From JACNJF01 sp050288105 (lineage in GTDB: Bacteria > Pseudomonadota > Gammaproteobacteria > GCA-001735895), in NCBI GenBank assembly GCA_050288105.1, contig JBNKDE010000001.1, positions 186,001 through 250,000 of the forward strand: a stretch of DNA of 64,000 bases, read 5' to 3'. The notes beneath the pieces were generated by a model, which made no database searches, was not told the DNA's origin, and was given only the letters and a program-made list of their open reading frames with translations. Positions 1 to 6,920 of the stretch are shown here, piece after piece. The position numbers and the translations under genes are program-made. Within the stretch, counting starts at the first letter, position 1; every line of letters begins with the position of its first letter.

Positions 1-13
1 GTAATAGCGCTAT

Positions 14-158
14 AGCATGCCCAGCACTATTTAGTGCTCCGACTTAGCATTCACCCAGCAGCAACACTTAATTTTGCGATAGCCCTGCTAAACAAACGAT
101 TGCACTGTATAGCTTGCAATTTCCGCCCGATCTGCTGCCCGTCTGGAGGTACAGTTTC
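14..158. repeat. Leader repeat, copy A (upstream of first aldehyde dehydrogenase)
   Basis: This non-coding leader recurs at 3381-3527. In the best part (36-158 against 3404-3526) I count about 100 identities in 123 ungapped positions; the first 20 or so bases align more loosely. It ends at the ribosome binding site of the aldehyde dehydrogenase at 161. The second copy precedes the intact ttuC-like gene, so the leader probably carries that transcription unit's promoter and 5' UTR. I see no confident -35/-10 pair. The repeat may begin before the window. Confidence 0.75.
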
Positions 159-160
159 TA

Positions 161-1657
161 GTGAAATCATCTATTAAGTTTGCTGGAGCTGGTATGTCTT
201 TTTCCTTTGACCCCGATCGTATCTCTATGCCCATTGGCCATCACATAGGCGGCGAGTTTATCCCCATGCAGGGCGAGATGCCAATGCACCGTCCCTCCGA
301 TAATGTGGCTTTTGCGGATTGCCCCGTGGCAGATGCCGATCTGGTCGACAGGGCGGTTATGACCGCAAAGGCCGCTTTGTCCGAATCCAATTGGGGTGGC
401 TGCCAGCCACGCGATCGCACCCGTGCTTTGCAGCGCTGGGCGGATTTGATCGAGGCCGATGCCGAGTACCTCGGGCAGCTTGAGTCGGTGCCATCCACCC
501 GTCCCGTCGCACAGATCAAGGATGGTGATATTGCGGTGACCGCTGAACAGATTCGATTCTTTGCGGAAATGGCCGACAAAGAAGGCAGTCTACTGGCTCC
601 AACCCGCGACGATCAAATGGGCTGGGTTGCGAGTGAGCCCTACGGCGTGGTCGGTGCGATTACGCCCTGGAATTTCCCGATTTCCATGGCTGGATGGAAG
701 CTCGCACCTGCTTTGGCTGCGGGTAATGCGGTAGTTTTGAAACCGTCTGAGATGACGCCGTTTTCTGCGCTGCGCATGGCCGAGCTTGCGATTAAGGCGG
801 GTATCCCTGAGGGGCTAATCAATATTGTGCAAGGCGATGGGGCGACAACCGGTAACGCGCTTACAGGCCACCCGGAGATTGCCAAGGTGTCATTTACCGG
901 GTCGACCGCTGCAGGGCAGGCGATCATGAGCAATATTGCCCGTACGGGCGTAAAGCCAATGACCCTTGAGCTGGGCGGCAAAAGCCCGCAGATTGTTTTT
1001 GAGGATGCAGATCTGGACAAGACTGCACAAGCGATTGCCACCAGCGTTCTCGCCAATTCAGGGCAGGCCTGCGTGGCGGGCAGTCGTTTGATTGTGGCGG
1101 TCGAGTTGGCTGAACCGCTGCTAACTCGAGTGCAGGCCTTATTGAGCAATATTAATCCCGGTCCAACCTGGGATGGCGCCTCTACCTATAGTCCGATTAT
1201 TTCTGAAAAACAGCTGGAGCGAATCGATAGTCTTGTTCAGGCGTCGATTGATGCCGGGGCTAGCGCGCTTTGCGGTGGAAAAAGGCTAGACCGCCCTGGC
1301 TGCTTTTATGCGCCCACCATCCTCACCGGTGTAAGCGATAAGTCACCGGCTGTGATCGAAGAGATTTTTGGTCCGGTGTTGACGGTGCAGACCTTTGACA
1401 GCGAAGAGGAGGCGCTGCAACTGGCAGCCCATGAAACCTATGGTTTAGCAGCAGGCGTCTATACCCGCGATCTGTCGCGTGCGATGCGAGTGGTTAAAGC
1501 GCTTGAAGCGGGTACCGTTTGGGTCAACCGTTACGGTCGCTCGCGTGATCATATTTTGCCGACTGGTGGTTATAAATCTTCCGGTATCGGTAAGGATCTT
1601 GGGCGCGAAGCCTACCACGCCAACCGACGTTCTAAGAGTGTTTTAATCGACCTTTAA
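161..1657 (+). CDS. NAD(P)-dependent aldehyde dehydrogenase
   Basis: A full-length aldehyde dehydrogenase (498 aa) that would oxidise an aldehyde to its acid in the cytoplasm. The family motifs are intact: the cofactor-binding ITPWNFP segment, the general base in LELGGKSP (E270) and the nucleophile in GQACVAG (C304). The chosen start is a GTG preceded by GGAGGT at 145-150. An internal ATG at 194 (MSFSFDPDR) also has a GGAG just upstream and could be the real start. Seven bases after the stop lies a decayed ttuC copy. The substrate cannot be read from sequence; neighbouring amine oxidases and aminotransferases suggest an aldehyde from amine or amino-acid breakdown (inference). Confidence 0.9.
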   Translation: MKSSIKFAGAGMSFSFDPDRISMPIGHHIGGEFIPMQGEMPMHRPSDNVAFADCPVADADLVDRAVMTAKAALSESNWGGCQPRDRTRALQRWADLIEADAEYLGQLESVPSTRPVAQIKDGDIAVTAEQIRFFAEMADKEGSLLAPTRDDQMGWVASEPYGVVGAITPWNFPISMAGWKLAPALAAGNAVVLKPSEMTPFSALRMAELAIKAGIPEGLINIVQGDGATTGNALTGHPEIAKVSFTGSTAAGQAIMSNIARTGVKPMTLELGGKSPQIVFEDADLDKTAQAIATSVLANSGQACVAGSRLIVAVELAEPLLTRVQALLSNINPGPTWDGASTYSPIISEKQLERIDSLVQASIDAGASALCGGKRLDRPGCFYAPTILTGVSDKSPAVIEEIFGPVLTVQTFDSEEEALQLAAHETYGLAAGVYTRDLSRAMRVVKALEAGTVWVNRYGRSRDHILPTGGYKSSGIGKDLGREAYHANRRSKSVLIDL

Positions 1658-1664
1658 GGGCGTC

Positions 1665-1829
1665 ATGACTACGCACAAAGTTGTAGTGATTCCTGGTGAT
1701 GCTATTAGCGTGCAGGTCATCGAAGCGGCTCTCGTTTTGGCAGCCCTCGGCTGGCCAGCTAAGGTGCCTGATTCAGTGTCATTGCTCGGTTTGCTGCCCA
1801 TGCCTAAGGCCTTTGTTAAAAGAGGATAA
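1665..1829 (+). pseudogene. Truncated tartrate/D-malate dehydrogenase (ttuC-like) fragment
   Basis: A 54-codon reading frame starting MTTHKVVVIPGD matches the start of the intact ttuC-like gene at 3568 (MTTHKIAVIPGD). It then jumps, after a loss of roughly 45 codons, to the GWPAKVPDSVSL segment that matches GWPEKVPDSVSL in the intact copy, and stops after KAFVKRG. Everything after about residue 95 of the intact protein is gone, including the metal- and substrate-binding residues, so it cannot be an active enzyme. The bases just before the ATG (taatcgacctttaaggg) also match those before the intact gene. I read it as a remnant of a segmental duplication. Confidence 0.85.
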
Positions 1830-1834
1830 AAATA

Positions 1835-3352
1835 ATGAGTAAACCTGTTATTGCTGATAAGCAACCAATGACTGTGGAACTAAAACAGGGTGAACAGTAT
1901 TACTGGTGCAGCTGTGGGCATTCCAAAACCGGGCCATTTTGTGATGGCGCTCATCGCAGTGCTGCTACTGAACTTACCTTTAAGCCTTTTAAAGCCAGTG
2001 AAACTGGTGAAGCCTTATTGTGTATGTGTAAGCATACGAAAAATCCTCCATACTGTGATGGCAGCCATGCCAGTCTGCCTGAGCAAACTGAAGAAAGTAA
2101 CGATACCGCTGCACCGGCGCAGGCCGATCCGATCGAGCCCACGCTTGCACGTATACACCACATGGCGGAGCATGGTCTGGAGCAAACCGGGCATCACGGC
2201 GAAATGACGGCAATGGGTGTACCGCTTAAAGAATTACCGCAATGGAATGATATCCAGATTCTGCCGGCCCAGTTTGCTCGCAAACCATTGATGGAAGGTG
2301 TCGAAGTGGGTAGCGAACTGGTCATAGGTCCAAATGCCAGAAAGCCGCTGGTTCTGGATATTCCCCTGTTTGTTTCCGACATGAGTTTTGGTTCATTGTC
2401 TGAAGAAGCAAAGATCGCCCTGGCTCGTGGCGCTGAATTGTCGGGTACCGGTATTTGTTCTGGCGAAGGCGGTATTTTGCCGGAAGAGCAGCAGGCCAAT
2501 AGCCGCTATTTTTATCAACTGGCGTCTGCCATGTTCGGTTACAGTGAAGAGCATCTCACTCGGGTACAGGCGTTCCATTTTAAAGGGGGACAGGGTGCCA
2601 AAACTGGAACCGGTGGACACTTACCCGGCGTCAAGGTCACCGAGAAAATTGCTGCAGTGCGTGGCCTGCAAAAAGGTCAGGATGCGATTTCGCCACCGAC
2701 CTTTGCCGATCTTGCAACCGTGAAAGATTACAAAAGGTTCTCTGATCGGGTGCGTGAAATTTCCGGTGGTATTCCCATCGGGTTTAAAATGTCCGCGAAC
2801 CATATCGAGGCAGATATCGATTTCGCGCTGGCAGCGGGCGCAGACTACATTATCCTCGATGGTCGTGGCGGCGGCACAGGCGCTGCGCCCAGTCTGTTTC
2901 GTGATCATATCTCGGTGCCCACCATTCCGGCGCTGGCGCGTGCTCGCAAACATCTGGATCAACAGGGTAAACAGGGTGTTACCCTGATCATTACCGGTGG
3001 GATACGTGTTGCAGAGGATTTCATCAAGGCAATGGCGATGGGTGCGGATGGCATCGCGCTGTCAACCTCTGTGCTGCAGGCAATTGGATGTGTCGCTGCG
3101 CGTATATGCAACAGCAACAATTGTCCGGTCGGGATTGCGACACAAAAGCCGGAACTGCGTAAGAACCTCGATGTAGAGCAGTCTGCCCAACGTTTGAGCC
3201 GGTTTTTTAATAGCTCAGTAGAGTTGATGAAAGTGATGGCCCGAGCCTGTGGTCATAACCATCTCAATCAGTTCAATAGCCAGGATATCGGTAGCTGGCA
3301 TAAAAACATATCTGAGCTATCAGGCATTAATTACACGGGATTTAATTTTTAA
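1835..3352 (+). CDS. CDGSH iron-sulfur / glutamate synthase-like FMN protein (fusion)
   Basis: A 505-aa fusion. Residues 20-80 hold two CDGSH-type [2Fe-2S] motifs: C25, C27, C36, H40 and C63, C65, C74, H78. From about residue 110 it is the FMN-binding TIM barrel of glutamate synthase, with the typical [3Fe-4S] cysteine set C419, C425 and C430 in the CVAARIC...NCPVG segment. It lacks the glutaminase domain and has no NADPH-binding subunit nearby, so it is not a complete glutamate synthase. Related stand-alone FMN domains act on glutamate or N-methylglutamate. The CDGSH domains may supply electrons (inference). It starts 6 bases after the ttuC fragment and may be cotranscribed with the upstream dehydrogenase. 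Confidence 0.85.
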   Translation: MSKPVIADKQPMTVELKQGEQYYWCSCGHSKTGPFCDGAHRSAATELTFKPFKASETGEALLCMCKHTKNPPYCDGSHASLPEQTEESNDTAAPAQADPIEPTLARIHHMAEHGLEQTGHHGEMTAMGVPLKELPQWNDIQILPAQFARKPLMEGVEVGSELVIGPNARKPLVLDIPLFVSDMSFGSLSEEAKIALARGAELSGTGICSGEGGILPEEQQANSRYFYQLASAMFGYSEEHLTRVQAFHFKGGQGAKTGTGGHLPGVKVTEKIAAVRGLQKGQDAISPPTFADLATVKDYKRFSDRVREISGGIPIGFKMSANHIEADIDFALAAGADYIILDGRGGGTGAAPSLFRDHISVPTIPALARARKHLDQQGKQGVTLIITGGIRVAEDFIKAMAMGADGIALSTSVLQAIGCVAARICNSNNCPVGIATQKPELRKNLDVEQSAQRLSRFFNSSVELMKVMARACGHNHLNQFNSQDIGSWHKNISELSGINYTGFNF

Positions 3353-3380
3353 GGAAGCGCTGACTAATTCATCTTTTCCG
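3352..3380. repeat. Degenerate copy of dispersed GGAAnC...TTCC repeat
   Basis: AGGAAGCGCTGACTAATTC followed by TTTTCC resembles the inverted-repeat part of the elements at 6105-6150 and 32728-32776, and is followed by a short GCCATGGC palindrome. It is the most diverged of the three copies and directly abuts leader copy B. Confidence 0.4.
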
Positions 3381-3527
3381 AGCCATGGCCCGCAGTTTTG
3401 AACGCTCCGGCTTAGGGTTTGCCCAGCAACAACAGTTAATTTTGAGATAGCCCTGCTAAACAAATGATTACACTGTGTGGCCTGTGATTTCCATCCGATC
3501 TGCTGCCTGTCTGAAGGTATTGTTTGC
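3381..3527. repeat. Leader repeat, copy B (upstream of ttuC-like gene)
   Basis: Second copy of the leader at 14-158. Here it is followed not by an aldehyde dehydrogenase but by about 20 unrelated bases and then taatcgacctttgaggg, which matches the last codons of the upstream aldehyde dehydrogenase and its junction to ttuC. This suggests a second aldehyde dehydrogenase copy was deleted, leaving its two ends joined. Confidence 0.75.
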
Positions 3528-3567
3528 AGGGTCTGTTAACACAAACTAATCGACCTTTGAGGGCAAT

Positions 3568-4605
3568 ATGACAACCCATAAAATTGCAGTAATTCCTGGT
3601 GACGGTATTGGTGTTCAAGTCACCCAATCGGCAATGGCGGTGGCAGCTGCTGTGCTTCCTGGCGGCAAATTTAAAGCCACAGTGCTACCGTGGTCCTGTG
3701 ACTATTACCTTGAGACCGGTCGAATGATGCCGGAAAACGGAATCGAAACCCTGCGTGGTTTCGATGCGATCCTGTTAGGCGCTGTTGGCTGGCCAGAAAA
3801 AGTGCCTGATTCCGTGTCATTGCACGGTTTGCTGCTGCCCATCCGTAAAGCCTTTGTTCAATACGCCAACATCCGTCCGCACCGTTTGCTGCCCGGTGTC
3901 GAAGGTCCGTTGCGCAAATCGGAATTCGATATTTTATGTATCCGTGAAAATACCGAGGGTGAATATTCGGGCGCGGGGGGGCGTGTGCATCGTGGCACTG
4001 CTGATGAAGTGGCGGTTGAAACAGCCATATTTACACGTACCAGTGTCGAGCGAATTCTACGCTTTGGATTTGAGCAGGCCCGGCAACGTTCTGGCCGGTT
4101 GGCCTCGGTCACTAAATCAAATGCACAGCAGTATTCGATGGTTTTTTGGGACGAGGTGACGCATGAATTGGCCGCCGAATATCCCGACGTAGAGGTGACT
4201 TCATATCATGTGGACGCGATCTGCGCACGCATGGTGATGGCACCTGAAACACTGGATGTCATCGTCGCCTCCAACCTTTTTGGTGACATCCTGACTGATC
4301 TGGGTGCCGCCATTCAGGGCGGACTGGGCTTTGCGGCATCGGCCAATATCGATCCCACTCGCAACGGACCCTCTATGTTCGAGCCGGTGCATGGCTCGGC
4401 TCCCGATATCGTCGACCTGGGTGTGGCTAACCCGATCGCAACCATCTGGTCCCTGTCCATGATGCTTGAGCATCTGGGTGAAACAGAGGCGGCAAAACGC
4501 GTGATGACTGCGCTTGAGGCGACTACCGCCAGTGGCATCGGCTGTGTGCCGGGTGCTCAGAGCACAGAAGAGATAACTCAAACAATCCTGGAGAACCTGA
4601 AATGA
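3568..4605 (+). CDS. Tartrate/D-malate dehydrogenase-type beta-decarboxylating dehydrogenase (TtuC-like)
   Basis: Complete 345-aa member of the isocitrate/isopropylmalate dehydrogenase superfamily, closest in appearance to the tartrate/D-malate branch. Visible motifs are the N-terminal GDGIG, GWPEKVPDSVSLHG, the NTEGEYSG metal/substrate loop, VTKSNAQQYS, the metal-binding DILTDLG and the NAD-binding EPVHGSAPDI. It would oxidise and decarboxylate a 2-hydroxy acid such as D-malate or tartrate using NAD and a divalent metal. The stop overlaps the start of the next aldehyde dehydrogenase by four bases (ATGA), so the two are an operon. The exact substrate is uncertain; a diverged, truncated copy lies at 1665. 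Confidence 0.85.
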   Translation: MTTHKIAVIPGDGIGVQVTQSAMAVAAAVLPGGKFKATVLPWSCDYYLETGRMMPENGIETLRGFDAILLGAVGWPEKVPDSVSLHGLLLPIRKAFVQYANIRPHRLLPGVEGPLRKSEFDILCIRENTEGEYSGAGGRVHRGTADEVAVETAIFTRTSVERILRFGFEQARQRSGRLASVTKSNAQQYSMVFWDEVTHELAAEYPDVEVTSYHVDAICARMVMAPETLDVIVASNLFGDILTDLGAAIQGGLGFAASANIDPTRNGPSMFEPVHGSAPDIVDLGVANPIATIWSLSMMLEHLGETEAAKRVMTALEATTASGIGCVPGAQSTEEITQTILENLK

Positions 4606-6083
4606 ACGAACAAATAACCCCCCCATTACACCCTGCACTGAGTCGCTTGAATGACCCAACCTTGTTCCGCCAATCGGCGCTGATTGACGGTAACTGGGTG
4701 AGCGCTAGCGAACAGGTCAGCGTCAGCGAACCTGCCAGTCAAACCACGCTGGGTTTCGTGCCTGATATTAGTGCTGAGCAGACCGAGCAAGCGATTGATG
4801 TTGCTAATCGCGCCTTCGCTGTTTGGCGTAAAACGCCCGTATCGGAGCGCTCCAGGTTGCTAATGCGTTGGTACGATCTAATCATGAAAAATGCCGATGA
4901 TCTGGCACTGATCCTGACCGCAGAGCAGGGTAAACCCCTGACAGAGGCTCGTGGTGAGATTGATTATGGTGCCTCTTTCGTGAAATGGTTTGCCGAAGAA
5001 ACAACACGCATCGAAGGTCATCTCATTTCCGCTCCGGCGGGTGACCGGCAGATCGTGGTCATGAAGGACCCCGTTGGTGTCTGCGCCATCATCACTCCGT
5101 GGAATTTCCCGATTGCGATGATTACCCGCAAAGTTGCTCCTGCACTGGCTGCCGGTTGCACAGTGGTAATCAAACCCTCTGAATTCACACCGTATTCTGC
5201 TCTGGCTTTGGGTGAGCTGGCGCTGCGTGCTGGTATTCCGGCTGGCGTGGTCAACGTGTTGACTGGTATGCCCAGGGCAATCGGTGCAGCGCTGACGGCC
5301 AGCCCAGTGGTGCGCAAACTGTCTTTTACCGGTTCGACTCTGGTTGGATCATTGCTGATGGCGCAATGCGCGCCAACCGTTAAACGCCTCAGTCTGGAGC
5401 TTGGCGGCAATGCACCATTTATCGTGTTTGATGATGCGAACATCGATGCTGCAGTTGAGGGTGCTATTGCATCTAAATTCCGTAACGGCGGACAAACCTG
5501 CATCTGTGCCAACCGTATCTTTGTACAGTCAGGTATTTATGACGCTTTCGCGGCCAAACTATCGGAAGCGGTTAACGCGATGAAAGTGGGGCCTGGCCTG
5601 GATAATGGTGTGGATATCGGACCGATGATCAATCTGGCTGCTACGGATAAGATTAGCCGCCACATTGCAGATGCGCTGGATAAAGGGGCTAAAGTTAAAG
5701 CGCAGGCGCCTGTTCCAGAAGGTGAGCAGTTCGCGGCACCTGTTGTACTGACCGATGTCACGGCTGACATGTTGCTCTCAAACGAGGAAACCTTTGGTCC
5801 CGTGGCACCGCTGTTTCGCTTTGAAACAGAAGAAGAGGCTATCGAGCTGGCAAATGGCACGCCTTATGGTCTGGCTGCGTACTTCTATACCGAAAGCCAC
5901 GGCCGCGCATGGCGTGTAGGTAAAGCGCTTGAGGCTGGTCTGGTTGGTTTGAATACAGGCAGTATGTCCATGGCAGTGGCCCCTTTTGGTGGCGTAAAAC
6001 AGTCGGGTTTGGGGCGTGAAGGTGCGCGTGCCGGTATTGAAGAGTACCTGGAAATCAAAGCCTTTCACATGGCTGGAATTTAA
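4602..6083 (+). CDS. Succinate-semialdehyde dehydrogenase-type aldehyde dehydrogenase (GabD-like)
   Basis: Complete 493-aa aldehyde dehydrogenase of the GabD type. ITPWNFPIAM, the general base in LELGGNAP (E266) and the nucleophile in GGQTCICANR (C300) are intact. The GQTC-x-C arrangement with two cysteines near the active site is common in succinate-semialdehyde dehydrogenases. It is translationally coupled to the ttuC-like gene and followed by a strong terminator, so it ends the transcription unit. It is only a distant paralogue of the enzyme at 161. A role in oxidising the semialdehyde made by the aminotransferases further along is plausible but inferred. Confidence 0.88.
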   Translation: MNEQITPPLHPALSRLNDPTLFRQSALIDGNWVSASEQVSVSEPASQTTLGFVPDISAEQTEQAIDVANRAFAVWRKTPVSERSRLLMRWYDLIMKNADDLALILTAEQGKPLTEARGEIDYGASFVKWFAEETTRIEGHLISAPAGDRQIVVMKDPVGVCAIITPWNFPIAMITRKVAPALAAGCTVVIKPSEFTPYSALALGELALRAGIPAGVVNVLTGMPRAIGAALTASPVVRKLSFTGSTLVGSLLMAQCAPTVKRLSLELGGNAPFIVFDDANIDAAVEGAIASKFRNGGQTCICANRIFVQSGIYDAFAAKLSEAVNAMKVGPGLDNGVDIGPMINLAATDKISRHIADALDKGAKVKAQAPVPEGEQFAAPVVLTDVTADMLLSNEETFGPVAPLFRFETEEEAIELANGTPYGLAAYFYTESHGRAWRVGKALEAGLVGLNTGSMSMAVAPFGGVKQSGLGREGARAGIEEYLEIKAFHMAGI

Positions 6084-6104
6084 AGCAGGCCCTGGCAGGG
6101 CTTT

Positions 6105-6150
6105 AGGAACCACTGATTAATATATTGGTTCCACAGCACAGGGATGTGCC
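6105..6150. repeat. Composite dispersed repeat: inverted repeat plus AGGGAT-loop hairpin
   Basis: AGGAACC, CTGATTAAT, GGTTCC (arms 6106-6111 and 6127-6132) is followed by a small hairpin with stem GCAC/GTGC and loop AGGGAT (6136-6149). The element at 32728-32776, read on the other strand, has the same two parts in the same order. Confidence 0.6.
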
Positions 6151-6152
6151 AC

Positions 6153-6184
6153 AAAAAGCAGAAATCACAGTTTCTGCTTTTTTT
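6153..6184 (+). terminator. Rho-independent terminator after GabD-like gene
   Basis: Stem AAAAGCAGAAA paired with TTTCTGCTTTT around a 6-base loop, running into a T-rich tract. It closes the ttuC-gabD unit and insulates the copper operon. Confidence 0.85.
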
Positions 6185-6207
6185 GTTTAAGTAATTGTTA
6201 TTAAGGC

Positions 6208-6239
6208 TTGACCTGTATGTTACATACAGGTTGTAGAAT
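6208..6239 (+). promoter_or_regulatory. MerR-type metal-responsive promoter of the copper operon
   Basis: The -35 is TTGACC (6208-6213) and the -10 TAGAAT (6234-6239), separated by an overlong 20-bp spacer. A dyad ACCTGTATG/CATACAGGT (6211-6231, 3-base centre) fills the spacer. This is the classic layout in which a MerR-family protein untwists the promoter. The regulator gene begins 43 bases downstream, so the site should control the regulator and the copZ-copA genes behind it. Confidence 0.85.
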
Positions 6240-6282
6240 TTGGCTTAGACTATCATTCCAGACCAAAGTTAACGGGTGATTA

Positions 6283-6696
6283 ATGCTTACAGTCAACGAG
6301 TTAGCCAAACAAGGCCAGGTTCAAGCCCATGTGGTGCGTTATTACACACGCCTCGGGCTCATCCATCCTGAACGTCAGCGGGAGAACGGCTATCGGCTGT
6401 TCGCCCAGGATGATGTCAATCGTCTGCATTTTATCAGGCTCGCCAAACAACTGGGATTTACCCTGAATGAAATAAAGGAAATTATCCAGCACGCGGACTT
6501 GAAGGAATCTCCCTGCCAGGAAGTGCGTAAAATCATCCAGGCCCGGATTGTTGAAAACCGGCAGAAGATAGAAGAAATGATGAAACTTCAGAAGCGCATG
6601 GAGTCCGCTCTGGAGCAGTGGAAGGAGATGCCTGACGGTATCCCTAACGGTCATAGTGTGTGTCATCTAATCGAGTCCATTCAAGAAGAGGAGTAA
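6283..6696 (+). CDS. MerR-family heavy-metal (probably copper) regulator
   Basis: 137-aa MerR regulator with an N-terminal winged helix-turn-helix (residues 1-70, with VVRYYTRLGLI), a long dimerisation helix (about 80-115) and a C-terminal tail. A cysteine at the start of the dimer helix (SPCQEV) and one in the tail (HSVCHLIE) could bind metal. The tail lacks the short CxxxxxxxC loop of E. coli CueR, so this is not a canonical CueR. Metal identity is inferred from the copZ-copA genes that follow and from the dyad promoter upstream. It lies 5 bases from the chaperone gene. Confidence 0.85.
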   Translation: MLTVNELAKQGQVQAHVVRYYTRLGLIHPERQRENGYRLFAQDDVNRLHFIRLAKQLGFTLNEIKEIIQHADLKESPCQEVRKIIQARIVENRQKIEEMMKLQKRMESALEQWKEMPDGIPNGHSVCHLIESIQEEE

Positions 6697-6701
6697 ATAG
6701 C

Positions 6702-6914
6702 ATGAGTAATCAAATTAAATTGTCAGTTACTGGTATGTCCTGCGGTCATTGTGTCGCTAAGGTAGAAAAATGCATCGCGGGTATAGAAGGTGTCGAAGAC
6801 GCTGTGGTCAGTCTTGACGAAGGCTCTGTAACCGTTAATGGGAATGTTGCAGTCAATACGCTGATCAGCGCCATCACGGACGCAGGTTATAGCGCCAGCG
6901 AACTTGGCGGCTAG
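6702..6914 (+). CDS. copZ: CopZ-like copper chaperone (HMA domain)
   Basis: A 70-aa single-domain heavy-metal-associated protein. GMSCGHC near the N-terminus provides the two metal cysteines. It should carry Cu(I) in the cytoplasm to the adjacent ATPase. The start was set at 6702 because GAGGAG lies about 9 bases upstream; a longer frame from 6660 would overlap the regulator and add residues that do not belong to the domain. It shares phrases such as GVEDAVV with the ATPase's own HMA domain, suggesting local duplication of the domain. Confidence 0.88.
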   Translation: MSNQIKLSVTGMSCGHCVAKVEKCIAGIEGVEDAVVSLDEGSVTVNGNVAVNTLISAITDAGYSASELGG

Positions 6915-6920
6915 ACCTTT

